DNA of 31,142 nt from an uncultured Kiritimatiellota bacterium (GTDB lineage: Bacteria; Verrucomicrobiota; Kiritimatiellia; RFP12; UBA1067). The notes under the pieces were generated by a model. It was not told the DNA's origin, searched no databases, and worked only from the letters and a program-made list of their open reading frames with translations. The translations under genes and the position numbers were made by a program. Below are positions 13,656-21,685 of the stretch, in pieces. Within the stretch, counting starts at the first letter, position 1; each line of letters opens with the position of its first letter. The DNA lies in contig CAKUCX010000040.1 of assembly GCA_934643865.1 (NCBI GenBank), forward strand, positions 1 to 31,142. The letters run 5' to 3'.

Positions 13656-16600
13656 TCATCTGAAGATGAACACCGTGCCGCCCCGACGGACCGTCAGCGC
13701 GAGCGCCGCGTCCGTCCGGGCAAGCGAAAGCACATACGAGCCGACCTTGCGCGGCGTGAGCGCGAAGGCCGTCCGCGCGAGCCCCGCGCCGCATGTAATG
13801 AGCGGATACGTCCCCGCCTTCAGCCGTGCGGCCTGCGCAAGGGCGATCTCGCAGGCGTCGGGCAGCGCGAGCGTGGACGCCTTGAGGTCGCAGGCGTCGG
13901 CGATGCCGCCCGCATCGCACGTGAACACGAGCGCCGCGTCGGCCGCCTCGACGGCGAGGCGCGCCGCGTCCGCGATCTTCGGCAGCCGGCGCAGCGACGG
14001 CGTCCGCACCGTGCCCGTGCCCGCGAGCGTCGCCGCGTCCAGCGCCACGTAGCCCTCGGGGAGAAGCCCCAGCCACTTCCAGGAGAGGTAGGCTTCGGCC
14101 GTCTTCAGCTCGTCCTCCGGCAGACGCCGGTTCCACATGAGGATCTCGCCCTGCACGGCGGCGCGCGTGTCCGCGCCGTAGAGGCGCTCGCTGTTGCCGA
14201 GATGCTCGAAGCAGACGGGGCCGTATGCCTCCGTCGGCTGGACGGCCAGGATTTCCGGCCGGCCGCGGAAGCCCTGCGCCGAGCCGTCCACCGCCTCGCC
14301 GTCGAGGCGCGTCACGCCCTTCGCCAGCACGTCAGCCGTGCCCGCCGGGTAGATGGGCGAGGCCGCGCCCTGCCTCTCGCGTTTCTTGTAGAGCGCCTGT
14401 TTCTGGTCGGGCAGGACGCTGTTGCCGTCCACGAACGGCTGGCCGCCGCCGTACTTGGAGTCCTGCGCCATGACGAGCGTCAGGAACGTGTTTGTCACCA
14501 CGCCTCCGCCCCACGCCCCGCCTGCGGCGACGCGGAAGCGGAGCGTGTTGCCGTCGTTGATTGCGCCCTCCCATGCGTTCGACGCGACGTTCGAGTAGTC
14601 GAGCCAGGCGCGGACGGGGCCGAACCCATGCGCCGAGCGGTCTTTCCACGGCGCGCGCTCCCGCTGCGTCGCCGCCAGGGCGTGGAAGCCCGCCTGCGGC
14701 GCGGCGCCGCAGCGGCGGTCGTAGAGCCACAGGGCGCGCGTCGCGGGCGACTTCGGCGTGGGCGTCTGGGCGGTGTCCGCTTCGACGAGCGCGCCCGCCG
14801 CGTCGGGGTCGTACCAGCCCGTCATGCCCGTCGTGTCAACGGCCGTTTCGTCGGGCGGGGCGAGCGCGCCGCCGATCGTGAGCGTCTTCCCCTCCAGCTC
14901 GATCGTCCCGGAAAACGCCCCGGAAAGCACGGCGTCCGTCTTGACGCGGACCGTCCCGCTCCCGTAGAGGGCCGCGCGCGCCGTCGGCCCCTTCGGGCCG
15001 CGATACTGCGCCGCCAGACCCCACTTCGTCGCGAGGTGCCACTCGATCTGCTGGCGCTGCGCGTCGGTGAGCGCCCGGTCGAAGAGCATGACCTCGGCAT
15101 ACGCCTGCCCGCCGTTGTCCTCGTCGTTCTTCTTCCCGTAGCCGAGCCCCGAGAAGCGGTTCGTCTGCGAGCCGAAGTCGAGCGCGATGATCTGCCAGCC
15201 GCCGCTCAGGCCCGTCGTCGTCGGGTCGACGGCCTCGCCGTCGACCCAAACGCGCGCCCCGCACGGGTTCGACGCGAGAATCGGATCGTCCTTCGTGTGC
15301 TTTCCCGCCTCTCCGCCGCGCAGGAAATTCGCGTTGCCGCCCAGAAGCGCGCCGCCGCCGCCCTGCTGCGAGCCGTAGACGAGAATCGCCGCGCGCGGCT
15401 TCATGTCGAAGTCGTCCGCCCCCGCCGTCGCGCCCGACGCCACCCGGGTGAAGTGGAGGCGGGGCAGCGTGGCCGAGAGCGGCGTCCGCTCCGTCGCGGC
15501 GGCCGCGCCCGCCGAGGCCGCCCAGAAGCGGCGGTTGGGGCGGTCGAACGAAAGGTAGTCGCGCCCGTTCAGCCCCCCGCGCACGCGGCGCGGGTGGCAC
15601 GCCGTCATCACGTTGTGGTTGCCGTTGTAGGGCAGGTCGTAGCGGTTGTTCCACAGCCGCACGGCGCACGGCGCGCTTCGGCAGTCCGCCCATCCCTTGA
15701 CGAAGGGGTTGCCGTCCCCGTCGCAGATCGTCTGCCCGGTCTGGAGCGGGTCTGCGGCCTCGTAGTTGATGTAGGAGTTTTCGTAGGCGACATCGAGGTC
15801 GGTCACCGTCCCCGCCGCCGCCGCGTCCACCCACAGGAGCGGGAGGGACGACCATTCGTCCTGCGGGTCGCGGATGTTGACGGTCGCGCCGGGCGCGCCG
15901 CGAATGGGCATCCGCGCGCCGTCGTCCGTCGCGGGCGCGTAGTCGAGCGTCGCCCCCTCCAGCACGTCGATCTGCACGCGCGCGTCCACCTGGGCCACAC
16001 GCGCCGTCCCGCGCACGACCATCGTCGCGCCGAGGCCCGGCGCCGTCGGCGTGCTGTCCACGACCCGGAGCGTCTTCGTGCCGTCGCCATTGTCGGTGAA
16101 CGTCGCCGTCGCGAAATCAAGCACCGCGCCGTCTGCCGCGTCGAGGCACACGAAGTCCGCCGCCGTCAAGGCGCAGGACGTCGGCACCGTCAAAATGTCC
16201 CGGTCGAAGCCGGCCCTGGACGGCAGGAGAATGCGCACCGCCCCGTCCGCCGTCAGCGTCCCCGTCACGCGCACTGTTCCGCAGTCGGCCTCCGTCGCGT
16301 CGAGGAGGCCGCCCGCGCGCACGGCGAGCGTCCCGACGATCGTCTCCGTCCCCGCCGCGAGCTTCAACGCGCCGCCCGCGTCGAGCTGAAGGCCGCCGAA
16401 CGTCGCCGTTTGGGACGCCCCCCACGCCGCGTTCCCCCCGCCGACTTCGACCGTGCCCGCATACGGCGCGTAGAGCGCGAATTCGGAAGCCGCCTCCTTG
16501 CCCTCTGCGAGAACAAGCCGCGCCTGACACGCCGAGCCGTCGCCCCGCCAATGCCACGTGGCAGTGGCATTCTGACCGCTCGTCAACATCACGGTCGCCG

Positions 16601-17234
16601 TGTCAGGCGCCGTGAGGGCCCATTCCACGCCATAGACTGCGCGTCCATTCACACCGGCAGAGACCTTCAGCTCGGCCTTGTCCGCGAGCGTCAGCGTGCC
16701 GACCGTCTGCGGATCGGCCGCGCTCCGCGCGGGGAAATGGTAGACGTTGCCCGCGCCGACAATGCGGACGTCGCGCCCCAGGTCGACGACGCTCGTCCCC
16801 TTCGAGCAGTGGGTAATGGTCCCCGACGCGAGCGTCAGCGACTTCCCGGGGAAGGCGTAGCGGCTTGCGTCCGCATTGCCGCCGTTCGGCGTCGCAAGGG
16901 GGAAATTCCCCCCGGACACCCAGTAGTCGCAGGCGGCATTCGGCGGGAAGAAGCCCGTGGCCGCTGCATCGGGCGCGCCGTCGCGGTAGAGCGTCCAGCG
17001 GTTGACCTTCGAGGAGGCCGTGAGCGAGCTTCCGAAGAACCCCTTTCCGTAGTCCGGGTCCTGGGTGACGGCCGTCTGCGCGTTGCCGCTCAAGGTGTCC
17101 GCGTAGAGGTGGTCCGCATTGTAGTCCTTCGCCGTCAGGACGGCATACGTTCCCTCCGTGGGAAGCGCCGCGACGCCCGCCGCCGCCACGAGGCCCGCAG
17201 CAAACGCCCCTGTCCACCTGTTGCAATCCTTCAT
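13656..17234 (-). CDS. Large two-module LamG-like surface protein
   Basis: The product has 1192 residues with a signal peptide (hydrophobic stretch AAGLVAAAGVAAL, cut near residue 25). Residues ~40-450 are Thr/Ala/Gly-rich beta sequence of the beta-helix or autotransporter-passenger type. Two concanavalin/LamG-like modules follow. Each ends in a typical helix plus K/W signature: QRQQIEWHLATKWGLA near 738 and LKTAEAYLSWKWLGLLP near 1055. The chain ends in beta repeats and a short hydrophobic/basic tail (GGTVFIFR). Such proteins are abundant in Kiritimatiellota-like genomes. I infer a cell-surface role in binding carbohydrate, but no enzymatic motif is visible. GGAGGG lies about 10 nt before the ATG. 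It sits 25 nt after the GH5-like gene and 12 nt before the glycyl radical enzyme, clearly one operon. Confidence 0.75.
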   Translation of the reverse strand: MKDCNRWTGAFAAGLVAAAGVAALPTEGTYAVLTAKDYNADHLYADTLSGNAQTAVTQDPDYGKGFFGSSLTASSKVNRWTLYRDGAPDAAATGFFPPNAACDYWVSGGNFPLATPNGGNADASRYAFPGKSLTLASGTITHCSKGTSVVDLGRDVRIVGAGNVYHFPARSAADPQTVGTLTLADKAELKVSAGVNGRAVYGVEWALTAPDTATVMLTSGQNATATWHWRGDGSACQARLVLAEGKEAASEFALYAPYAGTVEVGGGNAAWGASQTATFGGLQLDAGGALKLAAGTETIVGTLAVRAGGLLDATEADCGTVRVTGTLTADGAVRILLPSRAGFDRDILTVPTSCALTAADFVCLDAADGAVLDFATATFTDNGDGTKTLRVVDSTPTAPGLGATMVVRGTARVAQVDARVQIDVLEGATLDYAPATDDGARMPIRGAPGATVNIRDPQDEWSSLPLLWVDAAAAGTVTDLDVAYENSYINYEAADPLQTGQTICDGDGNPFVKGWADCRSAPCAVRLWNNRYDLPYNGNHNVMTACHPRRVRGGLNGRDYLSFDRPNRRFWAASAGAAAATERTPLSATLPRLHFTRVASGATAGADDFDMKPRAAILVYGSQQGGGGALLGGNANFLRGGEAGKHTKDDPILASNPCGARVWVDGEAVDPTTTGLSGGWQIIALDFGSQTNRFSGLGYGKKNDEDNGGQAYAEVMLFDRALTDAQRQQIEWHLATKWGLAAQYRGPKGPTARAALYGSGTVRVKTDAVLSGAFSGTIELEGKTLTIGGALAPPDETAVDTTGMTGWYDPDAAGALVEADTAQTPTPKSPATRALWLYDRRCGAAPQAGFHALAATQRERAPWKDRSAHGFGPVRAWLDYSNVASNAWEGAINDGNTLRFRVAAGGAWGGGVVTNTFLTLVMAQDSKYGGGQPFVDGNSVLPDQKQALYKKRERQGAASPIYPAGTADVLAKGVTRLDGEAVDGSAQGFRGRPEILAVQPTEAYGPVCFEHLGNSERLYGADTRAAVQGEILMWNRRLPEDELKTAEAYLSWKWLGLLPEGYVALDAATLAGTGTVRTPSLRRLPKIADAARLAVEAADAALVFTCDAGGIADACDLKASTLALPDACEIALAQAARLKAGTYPLITCGAGLARTAFALTPRKVGSYVLSLARTDAALALTVRRGGTVFIFR

Positions 17235-17259
17235 GTCACCGTCCCTCCATCTCAGCGCG

Positions 17260-18756
17260 CTAATACCGCCGCAGCAGCTCCAGCATCTTACGGTCGAGCC
17301 GGTGGCCCCTGAAGTCCTCGTACTCCACGTCCGCGCGGTTGCTGTCGAGCGGGCCGAACGCCCCCCGGAAGTTCCAGAGCGCCCAGCCGATGCCGCGCGC
17401 CTTGAGTTCCTTCAAGAGGCTCTCCAGCCACGCAAGCGCCACCGCGTGCGGCGTCCGGTTGAAGACGCCCGTCTCGCCGACCATGACGAACCGGCCCGAC
17501 GCAAGCACGTCCTCCCAGGGGGCGAAGACCACGCCGCGCAGGTAGTCCGCGTCCGTGAAGGCCGTGCCGTCCTCCTTCACAAACGCCTGCGGCGCGTCCC
17601 AGCCCGCGAAGCGCACGGCCGTCCGCGCGGGCTCCCCCGGCGTCCGCCACCGATACGACGGCGCGAGGCGCGCCGTGCGCCCGTTCGCCGCGAAGACGAG
17701 CGCGGCCACCTCCATCCAGTCGCCCCGGTCCATTCCGATCTCCAGTCGCGCGCACGCCGGCACGTCCAGCGCGAACGCCGCCACGGGGACGCCCGCCCAC
17801 TCGCCGTTCGAGCGCGCCACCAGGTTCGTGTAGCCCGGCGCGCGCGCCTGCGGGGCGTACCGCGTGCGGCCGAGCTCGCGCCCGTCGGCCTTCACGACGA
17901 GCTCCGCGAGGCGGTTGACGAGGCCCGGCACGATCTCCAGCCGGCAGGCCGGCACCTGCCCGATCGCCATCGGCTCGGCAAGGTCCTTCTTGCGCGACCC
18001 GTAGAGCGGGCTCGTCACGGGAACGGGCGGCCACTGCGGCGCCGGCCAGGCGCGTTCGCGCCGGCACCACGGCGCGCGGTAATGCGAGATCTCCATCGGG
18101 TCGTAGAGGTGCAGGCTCTGCCCGACGGAGGCGGGCAGCGCGCCGCGCACCGGGCGGCGCGCCGTCTGGACGCCGTCCGCCACGATGAAGCGCGCGGGCG
18201 ACGCCGCGCGGATCGCCTTCTCGCAGGCGCCGATGAACGCCACGTAGGCCGCCTCGTCGCAGTCGCCGCTCGGCTCGTTGAAGAGGTTGAAGGAGAGGGC
18301 CTCGGCCGGAACGTCGCGGTAGCGGTGCGCGAAGAAGGCCCAGCAGGCGACGTTCGCGCGGACGAGCGCGGGGTCTTCCAGGATCGCCTTCTTCGAGCGG
18401 CTGACCGCATAGTCGACGCCCGGCGGGATCGAGAAGCAGATCTGGATGTGGATGCCGTATGTCCGGCCCCAGCCGATCAGCTCGTCGATGGGCGGGAAGA
18501 GCGCGGCATCCGGCTCGAACGTGCCGGGGCGGCAGAAGTAGCGGTAGTCGATCATCACGCGCGCGAAGTTGAAGCCCCATTCGCGCATGAGGGCGAGGTC
18601 GCGCACGTCCCACGTCCCGGAGAACTTCCCCTTGATCGCCTTGCCGTCGAGGTTGAAGCCGCGCCAGCGCACGGCAGGGCGCACGGCCTCCCCGGCGTCC
18701 GCCGCGAAGGCGGCCGCGAGGCAGCAGAGGGCCGCGAGATGCGAACGAATCTTCAT
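17260..18756 (-). CDS. GH5-like secreted glycosidase with inserted beta domain
   Basis: The product has 498 residues from the ATG at 18756, which gives a signal peptide (HLAALCCLAAAFAADAG). An upstream extension to 18885 is open but not protein-like. The TIM barrel shows RWRGFNLDG, WGFNFARVMIDYRYF, the acid/base in FNLFNEPSG (E161) and the nucleophile in VMVGETGVF (E428). This is the retaining GH5/clan A layout of endo-glucanase and mannanase-type enzymes. A segment of about 140 residues (~250-390) is inserted between the two catalytic motifs and looks like a beta-sandwich carbohydrate-binding domain. No Shine-Dalgarno is visible before the ATG. A GATAAT box only 10 nt upstream suggests a near-leaderless transcript. 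It is first gene of the four-gene operon down to 10184. The exact substrate is not determined. Confidence 0.8.
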   Translation of the reverse strand: MKIRSHLAALCCLAAAFAADAGEAVRPAVRWRGFNLDGKAIKGKFSGTWDVRDLALMREWGFNFARVMIDYRYFCRPGTFEPDAALFPPIDELIGWGRTYGIHIQICFSIPPGVDYAVSRSKKAILEDPALVRANVACWAFFAHRYRDVPAEALSFNLFNEPSGDCDEAAYVAFIGACEKAIRAASPARFIVADGVQTARRPVRGALPASVGQSLHLYDPMEISHYRAPWCRRERAWPAPQWPPVPVTSPLYGSRKKDLAEPMAIGQVPACRLEIVPGLVNRLAELVVKADGRELGRTRYAPQARAPGYTNLVARSNGEWAGVPVAAFALDVPACARLEIGMDRGDWMEVAALVFAANGRTARLAPSYRWRTPGEPARTAVRFAGWDAPQAFVKEDGTAFTDADYLRGVVFAPWEDVLASGRFVMVGETGVFNRTPHAVALAWLESLLKELKARGIGWALWNFRGAFGPLDSNRADVEYEDFRGHRLDRKMLELLRRY

Positions 18757-18765
18757 GACGTGGAG

Positions 18766-18825
18766 ATTATCGCATAAGATTCCACGGGAGACTTGCACAA
18801 TCGGGCTAAGAAAATGTACAATCGG
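18766..18825 (-). promoter_or_regulatory. Candidate regulated promoter of the GH5 operon with 21-bp direct repeats
   Basis: On the + strand TGCACAATCGG (18794-18804) and TGTACAATCGG (18815-18825) match at 10 of 11 positions with an exact 21-bp period, the spacing typical of AraC-family sites. On the minus strand the proximal copy abuts the expected -35 position relative to a GATAAT box at 18766-18771. There is no good -35 hexamer, as expected of an activator-dependent promoter. The rest of the 147-nt gap to 18903 shows nothing further. Confidence 0.6.
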
Positions 18826-18903
18826 ACCACGCGCGCCCGTTCGTGCATCACCCGCCCCGCCGCCGTCCGCCCCTCGCCGGACCACGCGCGCCCGGCGTCG
18901 CCC

Positions 18904-21669
18904 TCATCGCGGCGTCACGATCTTGATTGAATCGAACGCGGCCTCGTAGACCGCTGCGGGGGTGTTGCGGACATCGACGCGCAGCATCATGTAGTCGATC
19001 GTCTTGCCGACGCTCCCCGTCAGCCGGACGCGGACCTCGGACCACTCGCCTTTCCGCAGCGGCCTGGAGGGCCATGACGGATACGGGGAGGTGCGCATGA
19101 GCGAGCCGTCCGTGAAATGGAAGTCGAAGGCAATGCGCTGCGCGGAATCGACGGCATCCGTCAGGGGCCGGATGCGGTACGAAACGAACGTGTTCTCGTA
19201 GACCGGGATCGCGAGGCCCTTGAGGAACTCGGCATAGGCGTTTGAATGCGGCACGCCCTTAAGGGCCGCGCGGAAGCGGTAGGTCTTCCCGAAGACGTGC
19301 GTACACCACGACGAGACGTCGCGGATCGAGCCGTACTTCCCGACGACATGCTCGCTGGGGCGCACCTTCTCGAAGTCGACCACCAGATCGACGGGCGGCT
19401 GCGACGGCCGGGGCAGCCTGGGATAGGCATACGCGCCCGAGTCGACAAGCTCCACCTTCGCCATGTCCCCGATGCGGAAGCATTCCTCCCCCAGGGCGTG
19501 CGCGAACCGGAAATCGGCGAAGCGGAAGCGCCCGCTCCTGAGATCCGCCCCTTCGGAAAGCGAATTCGCCATCATGAAGTCCGCCACGCCCTTCCCCTCG
19601 CCGATCACCGAGGGCTTCGCCACCCAGAACTGGCAGACGCCGAACATCGACCGCCCGGCATCCTCCTTCGCGAAATGGACGCCGGCGCTCTCAAGCCCCG
19701 CGTGCGTCTCGAACGGCGTCAGCTGGCAAAGCGCCGCCCTCAGCTCCGAGCCCTTCTCCTGCGCGATCTCCATGCAGCGCCCCCCCGTGTCCGTGCCGTG
19801 GATGACAAGCGAGGCTCGGTTCTTCCCGAAGAACGAGATGCCGTCCCGCGCGGCGTAGACGAAGGAGCTGAGGATCCGCTCGTCGGCGCAGTCGCGGAAC
19901 ACATGCGCCTCAAGCCGCCTGCGCATCCACTGGCTGCCCGGCGTGTAGGCAGGGCGGGGCTTTCCGAAGCCGGCGGGGATCTCCCCGTCGACGCGCGGGA
20001 GGTTCCTGGGCAGGCGCGACGAATAATGGGGGTTCAGCTGGGTGTTCTCCACCCATCCAGCCGTCCGGCACTTGCCCACGAAGAGTCCGCGGCGCAGCGC
20101 GTTCCCCGAAAGGTAGGCGATGCGGTGGCCGTCCGACGGGAAGCTCGCGAAGTCGACCGCCTGCCAGGCGTTGGCGATGTTCACGTCGGCGATCCAGCAC
20201 GCCGGCCCCAGCGAGCGGACCGTCCACGGATAGGGGAGCGGATCGTACCGGGGGTTCTCGGGATACCAGACCGACAGCCCGCGGAGGCCGGCCCCCGGCT
20301 CAAGCCGGACAAACGGCGTTCCCGCCTCGTCGCCCTTGCCGCAGTACACGAGAAGCATCGTGCCGCCCGACACGGTATGGTGCGGCGTCGCGCAGTTGCC
20401 GCGCACCTCCACGCCCGTCGGCACCGTCACACCGCGCCGGAAGGCGTACTGGCCGCCGGGCAGGTACACGGTCCCCCCGCCGGCGGCCCGCGCGGCGTCC
20501 AAGGCCCTTTGAAGCGCGCCCGCGTTGTCTCGATTCGTCGCCGCCACGCCATAGTCCGTCGCGACGAAAAGCCGGTCCGAATCGGGACGGGGCCAGACCA
20601 TCGGCCGGTGGCGCACAGGCGCCCCCTCCCCGTCCCGCACAAGGAACGTCGAGAGGGGCGAGCCGTCGTTGACGGGCGCCTTCCCCCCGAAATCGCACGC
20701 GAGGAGCTGCACGACCGAATGGAAATTCGTGAGGGCGTGGACCGACGCGCCGCAGTCGCGGAACGTCGCGTCGTACACCCCCACGCCGACCTCGTTGAGT
20801 TCGTCGACCTCAAGCCCCGTCCCGCAGCGCAGGAACGAGCACTCCGCCATCACCGCGTTGGAAAGCCCCCGCCGGACGCCCCTCGTGAACCGGCAGCCGA
20901 CCTTGTAGTCCTCGACGGAAAGCCGCCACACGTTCTCCCAGTCGCTGCGCCCGACGTGGAAGCCGACCGCATCGCGGCCTTTCAGGTACGCGCGGAGGTC
21001 CGCCTCGGCCGGCGCGCCGGGGAGCCCGCTCGCGGACCAGAACCGCGGGGCGATCCGCACGTCCTCCGTGCGCCCCGTGTCGCTCGTCGCGTCGATGAAC
21101 ACGCCGCGCTTCAGGGCGCAGATGCGGACGTTCATGAACGTGTGGAGCTCGTTCCCATGCGGGCCGATCGAGATCGCCTGCCAGGCGTTGACGAACGTGC
21201 AGTCCCGGATGGTCTGGTGCTCGGGGACTGCCGCCGGCTTCAGGGCGTTCATGACCGTCCAGGGATACGGCTTCGGGTCGGCAAGCGTCTGCTCGGGGTA
21301 GAAGAAGCAGAGCCCCTGGAGGCCCGACGCCGCGTTGAGCTGGAAGGCGGGCGTCCCGCCTTCATCTCCTTTCCCGAACAGGATGTCGAAGCGCGTGGAC
21401 GCCTTCACGTCGCCGGGGAGGTAGTCGCCCTTCAGGGTGACATTGGGCGGCAGGATCAGCGGCGTGGCGATGCGGTAGACGCCCGCCTTCAGGAACAGCG
21501 TGCCGCCCTCGGCCTTTCCAAGCGCGTCCATCCGCCTCTGGATTTCGGGCGCGGCGTCCATTTCCGCCGCCGGAGGCCCCATCACATCGTCGGCGACGAC
21601 GACTTCCCAGGTCGGATGCGCCGTCCTGACGACCGTCGCGACGGCCAGCATCAGCAGGTTCATGCCCAT
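18904..21669 (-). CDS. Pectate-lyase-like double beta-helix protein
   Basis: The product has 921 residues. Two copies of the Pectate_lyase_3-type beta-helix start are visible. The first is near residue 40 (PEIQRRMDALGKAEGGTLFL, then GVYRIATPLILPPNVTLKGD). The second is near 380 (NAGALQRALDAARAAGGGTV, then GQYAFRRGVTVPTGVEVRGN). Both are followed by matching phrases such as WYPENPRYDPLPYPWTV and FYPEQTLADPKPYPWTV, so the protein arose by internal duplication. Residues ~740-921 form a separate beta-rich domain that may bind carbohydrate. Members of this fold include pectinases, epimerases and phage-type depolymerases, and I see no residues that choose among them. The ATG at 21669 is taken because GGAGGG lies about 8 nt upstream and it starts the signal-like stretch MGMNLLMLAVATVV. 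It lies 16 nt after the GH92 gene. Confidence 0.7.
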   Translation of the reverse strand: MGMNLLMLAVATVVRTAHPTWEVVVADDVMGPPAAEMDAAPEIQRRMDALGKAEGGTLFLKAGVYRIATPLILPPNVTLKGDYLPGDVKASTRFDILFGKGDEGGTPAFQLNAASGLQGLCFFYPEQTLADPKPYPWTVMNALKPAAVPEHQTIRDCTFVNAWQAISIGPHGNELHTFMNVRICALKRGVFIDATSDTGRTEDVRIAPRFWSASGLPGAPAEADLRAYLKGRDAVGFHVGRSDWENVWRLSVEDYKVGCRFTRGVRRGLSNAVMAECSFLRCGTGLEVDELNEVGVGVYDATFRDCGASVHALTNFHSVVQLLACDFGGKAPVNDGSPLSTFLVRDGEGAPVRHRPMVWPRPDSDRLFVATDYGVAATNRDNAGALQRALDAARAAGGGTVYLPGGQYAFRRGVTVPTGVEVRGNCATPHHTVSGGTMLLVYCGKGDEAGTPFVRLEPGAGLRGLSVWYPENPRYDPLPYPWTVRSLGPACWIADVNIANAWQAVDFASFPSDGHRIAYLSGNALRRGLFVGKCRTAGWVENTQLNPHYSSRLPRNLPRVDGEIPAGFGKPRPAYTPGSQWMRRRLEAHVFRDCADERILSSFVYAARDGISFFGKNRASLVIHGTDTGGRCMEIAQEKGSELRAALCQLTPFETHAGLESAGVHFAKEDAGRSMFGVCQFWVAKPSVIGEGKGVADFMMANSLSEGADLRSGRFRFADFRFAHALGEECFRIGDMAKVELVDSGAYAYPRLPRPSQPPVDLVVDFEKVRPSEHVVGKYGSIRDVSSWCTHVFGKTYRFRAALKGVPHSNAYAEFLKGLAIPVYENTFVSYRIRPLTDAVDSAQRIAFDFHFTDGSLMRTSPYPSWPSRPLRKGEWSEVRVRLTGSVGKTIDYMMLRVDVRNTPAAVYEAAFDSIKIVTPR

Positions 21670-21685
21670 TCTCCATCCCTCCCCG

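Noticed and set aside
11445..17312. A 1955-codon open frame on the plus strand
   Set aside because: It is antisense to the LamG, glycyl radical enzyme and GH99-like region. Its product is Arg/Val/Ala-rich with no domain. High GC makes stop codons rare in this frame.
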